Below, in pieces: positions 12,240 through 23,600 of a DNA stretch of 64,000 nucleotides. Location of the stretch: the NCBI GenBank assembly GCA_963930655.1, contig OZ005610.1, positions 1,555,001-1,619,000 on the forward strand, in the 5' to 3' direction. The stretch is from Myrica gale. Taxonomy: Eukaryota > Streptophyta > Magnoliopsida > Fagales > Myricaceae. Every line of letters starts with the position of its first letter. Position 1 is the stretch's first letter. Below the pieces are notes generated by a model. The model was given only the letters and a program-made list of their open reading frames with translations. It was not told where the DNA came from and did no database searches. A program made the position numbers and the translations under genes.

Positions 12240-13570
12240 TTTTTTTTGTTGGTAAGTTAGTAAGCATAACATTGAGTGTGATCGGAGATAAAAAAAATGC
12301 ACAGTTGGCGCCATAATAAACAGCCATAGCATCAAGCGTCCTGAACAGGTTCGGGCAAAAGCAAACACAAAACAGAGTAGAAACCAAGAAAAAGCTCCAA
12401 CAAATGTGCAACAAAGGATCTAATGAACCTCTCAGCCCCAAAGCCACCAGAGTAACTGATTCAAGTCATCGAACTTATCCATGAACCAAGCTAAGAAGGG
12501 ATGTCAATTCCCCAACACCTGAGCAAGGCAATACTCTCACTATCTCAGTTGGCTCTTGCCAGATGTGTTTTGGTCAACATGATACGTGCTCTAACAGAGA
12601 AAACAATATCATTATAAATATGCACAAGCCGTCTACACGAGGCATTGTAAATTCGATTGTTTCTTTCCCTCCAAACGCAATACACTGTGGCAGAAAACAT
12701 GAGTTTGCCTATTACAGCCACCATAGAATCACAGTGCCAGTTAAAGATTGGACCACAAATTACCTCTCTTATGCTGGGAGAGTTCTTCTTTTGAAGGTGG
12801 TTCTGTACTCTATTCAAGCCTATTGGTCTTTTATTTATTCTGCCCATAAGCGTGACTAAGGAGGTGGGGAGGATAATCGGATCCTTCATTTGGAAGGGAG
12901 ACCACCGTAACCATAGGGGGGCAAAGTTGCATGGAAGGAGGTGTGCTTACCCTTAGCTGAAGGTGGCTTGGGACTCGCTGATTTGGAGAGATGTAACCGT
13001 GCTGCCATGATAAAACACATATGGCATATTCTCAGTGATGATGATCAATCCCTGTGGTCAAGCTGAGCTCGTTCTTATCTTATCAAAAATAGGAGTTTTG
13101 GGGGCTTAAAATTCCTTGGGACTGCACATGGAGCTGGAGAAAGATTCTTCAACTTAGGGAAGCTGTTAAGACATCATCTATTAAGCACAGGGTGGGGAAC
13201 GGTCTCAATACTAACATTTGGATCGATGATTGACATCCGCTTGGTCCACTCCAAGACCACGTTCCTGAGGAAACTATTGCCTCGTGGGGCCTGGAAGTTA
13301 AGGTTAATGAGTTAATTGATGGGCAAAACTGGTGCTGGCCAGGGAATGGTGCAGACATCACATGGCTTGGGAGAGGATCAAAATCAACACTCCCCCGACT
13401 TCAACTGTTCAAGCCTCATCCTACAGCGAATGATAGTGTAGTCTGGAAACTTGATCGTAAAGGGATTTTCACTACTAAGAGCGCCCTTGATGTTGTACTC
13501 AGGAGACGAGGTCCGGTTGTTAATTGGCATAAGTTGGTTTGATTTAAAGGTATGATTCCTCGTCACTCAT
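12240..13570 (-). mobile_element. LINE (non-LTR retrotransposon), 5'-truncated with inverted 5' part
   Basis: Two parts of one plant L1-type LINE meet head-on at about 12740. On the plus strand 12741-13570 encodes the end of reverse transcriptase and the start of the zf-RVT region: WTTNYLSYAGRVLLLKVVLY, VCLPLAEGGLGLADLERCNR, TKSALDVVLRRRGPVVNWHK. On the minus strand 12740-12545 encodes the following C-terminal part: GKLMFSATVYCVWRERNNRI. A non-coding tail then runs to an A run at 12241-12248. Read on the minus strand, the order is inverted 5' segment, then forward 3' segment, then A tail, the architecture expected of twin priming. Stops and frameshifts are frequent, so it is inactive. Target-site duplications were not found. 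Confidence 0.8.
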
Positions 13571-13688
13571 TTATTACCACGTCATTTACCTCCGATGTAA
13601 CTTCCACCGATGACCGATCTCCCCTCGTCTTATTTTCTGTTCATTTTAATCCTAAAGAGGAAAATGAAACTCTTATTTTAATTGGGGC

Positions 13689-13788
13689 CACGTGACATTC
13701 TTACTATAAATATGAAATATCGACTTTCACGTGCTAAGATCGCGCAGGTTTGAGGGATATAAACCACACCTCTCCGTTTAGGGTTTAG
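13689..13788 (+). promoter_or_regulatory. Bystin promoter: G-box, TATA-like element and telo-box
   Basis: Three elements lie just upstream of the bystin ATG (13846). They are a G-box CACGTG at 13689-13694, TATAAATA at 13705-13712 and a telo-box TTTAGGGTTTAG at 13777-13788. Telo-boxes (AAACCCTA) are known to be enriched in plant ribosomal-protein and ribosome-biogenesis promoters, which fits bystin. Function is inferred from motif and position only. Confidence 0.6.
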
Positions 13789-13845
13789 ATTAACCGTTAG
13801 TCTGCTCCGCGAAAGCCATCAGTGTTTTGGTTTGTGTTGGATTCA

Positions 13846-16800
13846 ATGGGGAAGAAGAGGAACCGGAATCAGAATCCGCAGCCTTTTCTCGCTGGCGGCG
13901 ACGATGCCTTCGCGGCCTCGAAGAAGCGATCGAAAGCTCCTAAAGAGCACCAGACTGAAGAGAAGCTGATATCGTCCGGCATGAGCTCTAAGATCCTGAA
14001 AGAAGCCTTGGCTCAACAGAGAGAGATTCAGGACGAGGCGGAGCGTCCGAACGCTAACGACAATAGCAGCTCATTTGTTTTTGCTGAAGGATTGACCCAG
14101 GGGGAAGAGGCAGAGGAGGATGACGTCGATGACTTCGATGGTTTCTCTGAAACTCAGAGCCTATTTGGCGCTTATGATGTGAGTTGTACCATTTTCATAC
14201 TGGATGTTTATTGAGAATATCTGGGGGAAAATTGGAGGTTTTTGTTGCGAGTTTTAAGGTCTTGTTATTTCAAAAAAAAAATCTAGTTGTGTAGTTAGCC
14301 AGGATTCAAGCTTGTATCTTCTTCACCGTTTTGCAATTATTCTGCATTTGCTTCACAATTTGCAAGTAGTCGTTAGAATTTCTTTTTGATTTTTTCATTG
14401 GAGCCCCAGAAGAGGATAAAGCCGCCAAGCTTTGTCAGTGATTTCAGTTTGGTGTGGTTGTTAATAAGTTTTCAAACTCAAAGACTTCTGGATTTCCTTT
14501 AAAATTTGTCTTTTGGGGCTTTGATTTTTGTCACGATATTGGGCAATTGCCATTGAGGGCAAACATGAATATTTTGTAGGGCATCATACGTCTTCATACT
14601 CTCGTGGTTAGTGATACCACTAAAGACCAATTTTTCCAACCACCCTCATGTAAGCTTTTGTTAGGAGTTTTCAATTTGATGATAAAATAAAACATCTTTT
14701 TACCGATTGGTTCTGGATTTAGTGGGTTTGATTTCATCTCCTTTGGCTTAATTGGTGTGTTTCAAATTGTAGGAGGAGATTGATGAAGAGGATGAGAGAG
14801 TACTGGACGCATTCTTAAGAAAGGATGCTGGTCCCCAACGTACTCTTGCCGACCTCATTGTTGAAAAAATTAAACAAAAAGATGCAAATGCTGCTTCAGG
14901 TTTAGATCTCTGTGTGTATTTGTGTTTTCTTTCATTTGAAGTGATTTATGCGAGTCCCAGAAATAGTGTTACTTTAAAGGTCGTTACTTATCATTGTTAT
15001 TCTTTTTATTTACTCTATTTACTTGATTGCAGAAATTCGACCTTTGCCTAAATTGGACAATTCCATCATAGAATTATACAAGGGGTATGTAAGCTATGTT
15101 TTTCTTGTGTAATGTCACATAATATCTTTACATAATATGGATGATAAACATATGTTCATTCCTGTAGGTTCCCCTTTTGTAATTTTTGAGAAAATATGTA
15201 ATAAAGCTTATCCTAAGTAAGAAATTTATGACCATGAGTGGCTAAATACTATGCAGAGTTGGCAAGCTCCTTAGGAGCTACACAGCAGGCAAAATACCCA
15301 AAGCATTCAAACACATCCCTTCAATGCAACTTTGGGAGGATGTCCTTTATTTGACTGAGCCTGAAAACTGGTCACCAAATGCACTCTATCAGGCCACGAG
15401 AATCTTTGCTTCCAATTTGGGCACGAAGAAGGCTGAGCGCTTTTACAGACTAGTGTTGCTCCCACGAGTGAGAGAAGATATTAGGAAGAATAAGCGGCTT
15501 CATTTTGCTTTGTATCAAGCTTTGAAGAAGTCACTCTACAAACCTGCTGCATTCTTCAAAGGAATACTCTTTCCTCTATGCGAGGTATACGATCCTCAAC
15601 ATATCATAGAGAAATTATGCTGTTCTCTCAACTTCACTATCAAAAATTTGTTACATTAGCTGAACATACTATTTTCACAATTTACAGTTGAACTCTTCAA
15701 CTCTCTGGTATTCGAACTGCCGGTGCTTGTGTTGTTTCTTTATCCATGGATCCTTTACTAATACGCAATTCTTTAGTTTTGTTGGTGATGCCTCTTCTCC
15801 ACGCTATCTCTTAATGTCATGCTTTTCTGGCCCGTAACATACATTGCCTACGAATTTAGGACTAATTTTAGTTTCTTCATGTGCAGTCAAGGACATGCAA
15901 TCTCAGGGAAGCTGTCATTATTGGGAGCATTATGCAGAAGGTTTCTATTCCTCCTCTTCATTCAAGGTATGTCTTGCGGCGATCTGTGGAAACCAGGAGT
16001 AGTCAATAGATTGATAGTGTGCAGGGTGCACTTCTTCTATTTTCTACCTCGGGAAAGAGTTGGAGAGGTTGGCCTGGAATTTAAGATTCAGGATAAGTTT
16101 TACTTTGTTACTTGCAAGAGATGAACAAACATATGTGATTCCCTAACTGATCAGAATATGCTTTTGTCTTTGTTTTTTATTTTTGGACCAACCATGCACT
16201 TCCGGGCTTCTTTTCAAAGAGTGTTTTCTTTGTTTCAAGTTCTCCCCGCCCCAAAGTTCTCAGTGATAGAAAGAGAGGCATATTCTGGGTACTTCTATTA
16301 CTAAGCCTATAGAAAAGAGTTTGCCAGTTGGGCGGAGCTGTGATTGAGCATGGATAGACTAGCCTTGTACTCAGCCAAGAACGGAAATGGTGTGGATAAT
16401 TTAGTTATGAAGTTTCTTGCAAAATGCTTCTTGAAATCTTGGGCTTTTCTGTTGTATAGTTATTTTCTTTTAGAATGCATTCTCAGCACATGATAATGTC
16501 ATCTTACTCAATTTAATTTTTGTTTTGTTTTATTCTGGAGATGAGAACCATTGCTCTTTTAATTTATAAAAAGTCCATTTGTCAGTTGATGGGTATTTTT
16601 CTGAAGTTCTAAATCACCGTGTTGTTTTTTTTATAAGTGCTAAATCACTGTGTTGTTTTTCAAACACCATACACAAGTTTTTGCAGGAAATATTGCCTTG
16701 TTAGTTTTTTAGTACCCATTCTTTACTATCAAGGGCTAAAAATCTATGGCAAGCATTTCTGTTGCTCAACTGTCACGCGGACCTTGTTAGGGGTGTACTT

Positions 16801-19337
16801 AACTGTGCATATAAATTAACTGTTATTTAGTTGAAATACAAACATATCTTAACTTGTGATTATGGATATTTTCCTGTTTGTGATTTGATCTTTCCAAGTT
16901 AAAGTGAACCCCTCCTACCCAAAAAGGAAAAAAAAACAGGTTTGTAGCAGTTGGTACTAATACATTGAAACGGATGAAGTTCGCATGCAATGGGGGATAT
17001 GTTGTGTGCGCACGTCTGAGTAGCTGTTGAAGTTTATTTTGATGAGTGGTTCAACTTCAAATACATGGGGGGGATGTCTAACGCAATTTCTTAATGGATT
17101 TGCAGTGTTGCCTTATTGAAGCTTGCAGAAATGGAATATGGTGGCACAACAAGGTAGTCAATGACATTACATTTTTATTCATTTGAAAAGAATGTGAAGG
17201 GGTGTGAAATGGTTTTGAAACTACTTGACAAAATTTATTTTTTAACTAGTGCAGCTATTTTATAAAGCTTCTTTTGGAGAAGAAATATGCTTTGCCACAC
17301 CGTGTGCTTGATGCTACTGTTGCTCATTTTATGAGATTCCTTGAGGATACCAGAATAATGCCTGTAATCTGGCACCAGTCTCTACTTGCTTTTGTACAAA
17401 GGTTAGTAACTTTTGGGAAAGAGTACTTTGTCTTTGCCTGATTGGTTGTCAAGAAGAATTTTCATTTCCTGGGAGAATGGTTCTATAGAAAATTTGTTTG
17501 GTTCCATGTAATGTTGGGAGGGAGGGATTGAGAGGGTGGAAGGGAAAATGCATGGATAGGGGAAATCCATTCATTTGGTTGGAGGGGAAAAGGGAAATGG
17601 GGCAGAGGGCCTGTTACGAGAAAACCTGAAAATTTTTACTTTCTCCCGACTTTAAACCATTTAAAGAGAATGGTGGTAATTTTACATCTTCACACCATCC
17701 TTTCTCTCACTTTTTCTCCCGACCAACCAAACAACATGGAATTGAGTGGTATCCCTCTCACTTCCTTCACTTTTTCCCGTCTCCCTCCCCTCTTTCCATC
17801 TTGTCTGTAATTCCATTTCTTTACAATAGCATTATCCTAATCTCGGATCTTCCTGTCTCTGAAGCATGTCTTTCTTCTTGAAAAAGACATCAAGATGCAC
17901 ACACGTCTAAGTCACTATTCACCTACTCTTTGATGGCAACCATTTTTTATCCTTTTAGCTAGGGTTCAAACACTATTCCGATTCTCCTACTATCCTAACA
18001 CCAAAAACTAAGTAGTTCAGACCTACGAGCATGTAAGCAGCCATTGGCATGTTATAGATTGTCCTATGTTGTCTTAATTGTGAAGGAGAAAACTCTGTAA
18101 CTAGGATTCAGGTGACCATTTGTAAAAAGTAAGTTAATATACCATTAAAGACGTCCCTATTGCATTTTAAGCGATTGTATGATTTCTCGTAGAAATTACC
18201 ATATGAAGTCGACTCACAGCTGCATTTCCTCTCATATATGGTTGCTTTGTGAAATTCCCTGCAGGTACAAAAACGACCTGAGGAAGGAGGATAAAGATAA
18301 CCTCAAAAATCTCCTTGAAAAGCAGAGGCACAAAATAGTAAAGTCATTTGTCCCTGACTTAGCTGCTTCAACAAATACACTCACTTTAATTTAGTGGCAA
18401 TATATGATGTCTTTATCCTCTGCAAATGTAGGTAACACCTGAAGTCCGCCGGGAGCTAAATAACAGCCGCAACCGTGGTGAAAAGGAGGATGATTTAATG
18501 TTAATATATATCCTTTTTCCCTTCTCTCAGCTTTGCCTAAAGTTTGAATTTGCTCTTTTTATCTCTTGTTTTTTTTTTTTTTTATAAAATCCTTATTTTC
18601 TCACTCAGGAAAACAAACTTGGTCTACATTTTTGTTCTGCTGTATGGGCTATGTGCCTTGTTCTTTATATTTTGGTATGGGATCATGTACTTAGTGGTGT
18701 GTGCTGATAATTTCGTTGGTTTTTACCTTTGGTTCTTGATTTCAAGTTTGTAAGGCGCTGGACTTTCAAATTAGTAAGGTCTCTCCTTGAGTGTATATCG
18801 GGGAATTAGGATTTTTAATGGTAGCCAAACCATAATACTTTGGCCAGGACAAAATAAGGATAATTCTGGGAATCAATTGTTCACCACTACTGGTCAAATT
18901 GATTGTTGAATTCTAATACCATGCTTGAAAACTGGGAGTAGCTCATTTGAGGCGGTAGAAAGTTAAATTCATGAATAACCATCTGCATTCATTAATTTTA
19001 ATCCACTATATATATCTCCTTGGAGATCAATACATTTTGTAGTTGACTTCAAAGAATCACGTAAGACAAGATATTCTAGAAGACTATAAATCATTTAAGA
19101 ATGGTCTCAAGATCTATTGGTTCATAGCACTGCATGAAGATGTCAGTTTATTATGCATTGCACAAGTTGCTGTTTTCTAATCTGATATAAGTTAAGTCTC
19201 CTTTGTTTTCATGGAATTTAATTGATTAGAGATTCTTGTTTCCTTGACTTCCCATACCCTCGCCTGTTTCTGTGATAAATAGAACTATTGAAGAAGATAG
19301 GTTTGATGTTCCAGAGGTGCCTATGGAGGAGGATTAA
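13846..19337 (+). CDS. Bystin (ENP1 homologue), 40S ribosome biogenesis factor
   Basis: Bystin/Enp1 is a nucleolar-cytoplasmic pre-40S assembly factor needed for 18S rRNA maturation. Ten exons (13846-14178, 14773-14899, 15033-15084, 15257-15584, 15887-15966, 17106-17153, 17255-17401, 18265-18337, 18432-18507, 19258-19337) give 447 residues, a typical plant length. The basic N-terminus [14 protein letters not shown] and an acidic stretch ([15 protein letters not shown]) lead into the bystin domain. Hallmarks are [76 protein letters not shown] and [20 protein letters not shown]. The C-terminus is [17 protein letters not shown]. All phases join cleanly, provided the last intron is read as a U12-type AT-AC intron. 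The start is the ATG beginning the family N-terminus. Confidence 0.95.
16609..16655 (-). repeat. Tail-only retro-insertion with near-perfect target-site duplication
   Basis: CTAAATCACCGTGTTG (16609-16624) recurs with one change as CTAAATCACTGTGTTG (16640-16655). The 15 nt between read CACTTAT plus an A run on the minus strand. It lies in the fifth bystin intron. Confidence 0.55.
18508..19257 (+). other. U12-type AT-AC intron in bystin
   Basis: The intron opens with ATATCCTTTT, the classical U12 AT-AC donor, directly after the exon-9 codon fragment T at 18507. It ends TTCCTTGACTTCCCATAC, which contains the branch-site consensus TTCCTTRAY (branch A about 19247) 10 nt before the terminal AC. 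Joining the T to CC restores DDLMLISSPVSVIN, the conserved bystin sequence. No GT-AG choice nearby restores the frame. Removal requires the minor spliceosome. Confidence 0.92.
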
Positions 19338-20626
19338 TTTATTGACTGGTATGATACTGCATGTGTTTGTTATATTATTCTTGCTCTCAGTGACTCTGGA
19401 TTCATCAACCATCTGCAGTACTAGTGATTTTCACATTGGTACAAATTTTTGTAGGATCCATTTTGCATCTGATCCAATTATAATGTCTCCTGAAGCTTGT
19501 CATCCACACTCACATAAGAATAGTGATTAGTATGCCCATAAATTGTCCGTGCTGGGCTTCATTTTTTCCCTATATCTGATTTGGGTATTACTGTATTAGG
19601 AGCATTTTTATCCACGTGATTGCCCAAAATTACGTGAAAAGAAATCTGTGGTTCAATATTGTATTGTTTGAACTTTTTGTTCAGTACTTATCCACCGGGA
19701 AATCTGTGATAAATTTTTGATTGTTAGTTTTCCTAAATGGTATTGAATGGTTTAATGAGGCACTATTCTTACGTGTTCTTGTAAAATTGTAAATAGATTA
19801 CGGACATGTAATTCTCTTGGTGGATGCACGTGCGGGGAAAAGAATCCGCCCATTGGCTCATGGTGGGTTCTCTCGTCTCTCTCAGGTCATGGACGGAAAA
19901 ACAATACACTGCAAGTTTTCAGGGAGAAATGCAGGTTCACGCCTTTAGATAGCAGACAGTTTTGGCAGCAATAGTTACCATGGAGATGCTACTCATGTCC
20001 AATAGATTATACGCTTATACTGCGATATGAGCAAGTGTCAGTACAATCTGATGAATCCGGTGATTTCAATATCATGAAAATACGGTGTCATCTAATGTAA
20101 GTATTTTTCTTTATGGTTTTGTTTTTATATGCTCACAATGGTTAAGTATTGTGATCCTTACTGAAAGCATTTTCAATCTCCAACGCCAATTTCGTGTAAA
20201 CAAAACTTTGGAGTTTGCCTAGTAGCACTTGGATGTCAATTTCCAATCTGACTTGTTGCTTTCCGTAACTAATGAACTCTTAATTAAAAGCTTGATCGTG
20301 TCGTTTAATTCGGTTTGTTTGTTAGTCTCGTTGCAACTGGAATGTCACGATGCGATACCTGGCGAACTTTTGGAGTACAGGATTGGGTAAATCAAAGGGC
20401 CATCGGACTCGGACGGAAGCTTATAGACCACAAAAAGGGTCCCGATGTATCTGATCCAGTTCCTGCATTCTTATACAATTATCATGTACTGGATGCTTAG
20501 GTGTTATATATATATATATATGCAGCCCATTGTACTACAAGAACCATTGTACTACTTTGGCAGAGTCGATGTTGCCGTGAGCTTCATTGCATCTTCTTCC
20601 CCCTTCTGCCAGCCATTTTCAATTCA
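19338..20626. other. Convergent intergenic region between bystin and DXS copy
   Basis: Both neighbours transcribe into this stretch, so it holds both 3' UTRs. A TA dinucleotide run lies near 20505-20521. Open frames at 20315-20500 show no family resemblance. Confidence 0.45.
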
Positions 20627-23600
20627 TCATAGGCAAGTGCAGCTCTTTAGCAACATCAAGAGGAGGGCCTCCCGATTGCGGCCGAGCAAACTCAAGGCTG
20701 TTGCAGCAATGTGATGTCCAGTCAACTCGGCAATAGCGAGCTGTTCATCTTTTTATTTTTATTTTTTATAGATAAGGGTAAAACCAGCGATTAAAAAACA
20801 CAGTCTGAATTCAAAACAAAGGGGGGCACACGCCCAACAGAAATAAAGCCAAAGGAAGCAGAAGAATCAGCCCATTTCGCAAGCTTATGGGCAACTCTGT
20901 TCATCTGCTGATGCATGCTCTATGTAATTGTCCCGTAGAACAATCGGACGCCACTTGAAAAATCGATCCACACGATGTACACCAGAAAAGTAAAATTAAA
21001 CTCCAGGATGATGTAAGATTAAATAGTTTAAACAAGAAAATTCTAAGCATTACATCTGCATAATCAACGGGACTAAAATTCTTACCTTGATTCTTCCATC
21101 TAGTTGTCCATCAAGTGTAATGAACTGTGCAACATGAGATCCAAATCCTCCAATAGAGCCTTCCTCAACCGTGATCATAAATGCATGGTTTTCACAAAAA
21201 TGCCTCAGAAGCTTCGTGTCAAGCGGCTTACAGAACCTTGCATCAGCCACCGTTACGTCAAGGCCAAGCTCTGAAAGAAGGGACCTAGCCTTCAGACAAT
21301 TCTGAACCATTGCCCCATAGCCAAGCAAAGCAACATCTTTACCCTCTGCAAGAACTTTCCCTTTTACAATCTGCTCAGAACACAATTTGGTCAAACAAGA
21401 GGCCTAAACAAGTCGAGTTTTTAACGCTACTAAGCAAGCAAGAATAATAATAGGATGACACATGTAATTAGTTTTTAACCTTTTCAATTACCGTAACTAT
21501 TGCTATAAGGAACAATACTTGAAATCCTCTCAATAAATATAAGCAAAATTCTGGGGCAGCAAGGGATTACCTCGATGGGGGGATTCCACTACATATGATG
21601 TAGCCAGCCTGTGCAATGGCACCCCTAGGGTAACGCAAGCAAATAGGTTGGTCATCGATTTGGGCTGCAGTGGCCACCATGTGCACAAGCTCATCCTCAT
21701 TGGATGGTGCCATGACTATCATATTTGGCAAGCATGACATAAATGTTATATCGAAGGCCCCGCATTTCAATGGGCCATCAGAACCTACAACTCCTGCACT
21801 AGTAATGATAAAACGCACTGGAATTCTCTGCCGATCTACATCATGGATCACCTAAAATGACACATAAGGAGAAACACTTCAAACTATAGAATCCATAGAT
21901 TTTCCTGTTCAAACCAAACACCAAAAGATTGCAGTAACACTAGTCATTTTCACTGGAAACGTTTCTCAAGATGAAGTACTATGTGAAACAGGTGGAACCA
22001 TACTGTGTAGCTAGAGCGAGAGAGGGAGAGAGAGAGAGAGAGAGAACCTGATCATAAGCTCTCTGTAGAAAGGTGGAAGGGATTACGCAAAATGGCTTCA
22101 ATCCACTGCAGGACAAACCCGCAGAAAATGTAACTGCATGTTGCTCGGCAATTCCCATGTCAAAAAACTTATCTGGAAATTTTTCCTGAAATAGTTGAAG
22201 TGACGGCTCCATTTGCATTCCTGCATGAACTGCGACAATATCTTTATCCTTCGTGGCTTCCACAAATAAAGCCTCCACAAAGCAATCACTATATGTCAAT
22301 GAGTGGATCCTAGAGGGTAATGAATCGAAATTACTTGAATCTGCAGTGTAAGAAAGAGAAAGCAATCAAAATGTTTCATCTGAAGAAAATTCTTACTTGC
22401 ATATAAATTATCAGTAACACCAGAAAAGAAATCGTGTAAACAGTGACTCCCTTCTGTGCATAGCTACCAGGAGATGGTTTAGTACTTGCTACTCATTACT
22501 CACCATGCATCAGACAAAACCTCAAGTCAGAAAAGCAAGCAGCAGAGGCGCTGGTAGTTCACTTGCATTTGGCTTGATTCCTTTCTAGAACTCTAGAAAA
22601 TCTATACATCAAACTACACGAAAGAGAGGAAATTCCCTAAATGACTCCAAATTCACACTAAGGCCAAGCTCCAAAGTAAAGGATTGTGGATGATTCATCC
22701 AACGTTGAAACAAAAGTAGACTTTGGTTTATACCCTTTCAACATGCCTAACCAGGCCCAAGCTCTTAACACCAGGAAACTATCTTCTATGCTTGCCAAAA
22801 GTCCTAAGGAAACACGAGCAACAGTTCAGCTAAATAAAAATAAGGGAAGCTACGCTAGAGTAATACAATGGGTCATGAATCTCAGCAGTTACTGCAGGAA
22901 AGAAACTAGAGAAATGGAACCTGCCATCAAGCTGCTTGCCTGTTATTTCACTCTTTTGACAATTTTCTGGTCCCTGATTTTCTTCTGTTATCACATGAAC
23001 CAACACAGAACCCATTGAATCCAGAGATGATACTTCTTGCAGAACACAAATAAGGTCTTCAATATTATGCCCATCAACAGGGCCAATATAGTACAAACCA
23101 AGCTCTTCAAAAAGAGTTGATCCTAGCGGACCCATCATACCACGAGCATACTCGTCAACTTTGGCTGCCAATTCGTGCATTCCCCTACCGATTCTTTTGG
23201 TGACTCCCTGACCAGAAAAAAATTATTACTTTAATGGTGAATAGATAAATATACATAATTTCATCTCAAGACATATATTAGATTTTGTGCATACAGCTTC
23301 CAATGCATGCTGACCATTGCAACAAAATTTTCAAATGTAGCTTGTACGTCCAACTGACAGGTCAAATTTAAAAAGCACAATTCTATGGACTGGAGCTTGC
23401 TTAGCAACTTCTCTCAACCTCCGGAAGGATTTACTCGACTGGAGCTTGCTTAGAGTAGTAGACAGTGCAGTAATGGAGGTCTTTGGGCCCTCTTCAGTCT
23501 TTGGGTGTAAAGAGTGACGACTGTCATTTGAAATCACTACCATATTTGAGTCCAGATAGCCAATATTACTCATTGCCTCATAGACCTGACCCGCCATAGT

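Noticed and set aside
18432-18600. GT donor alternatives at the end of bystin exon 9 (e.g. ATG|TTAATA, TTG|TTTTTT)
   Set aside because: None combines with an AG acceptor before 19258 to give the conserved SSPVSVIN sequence; the AT-AC reading does.
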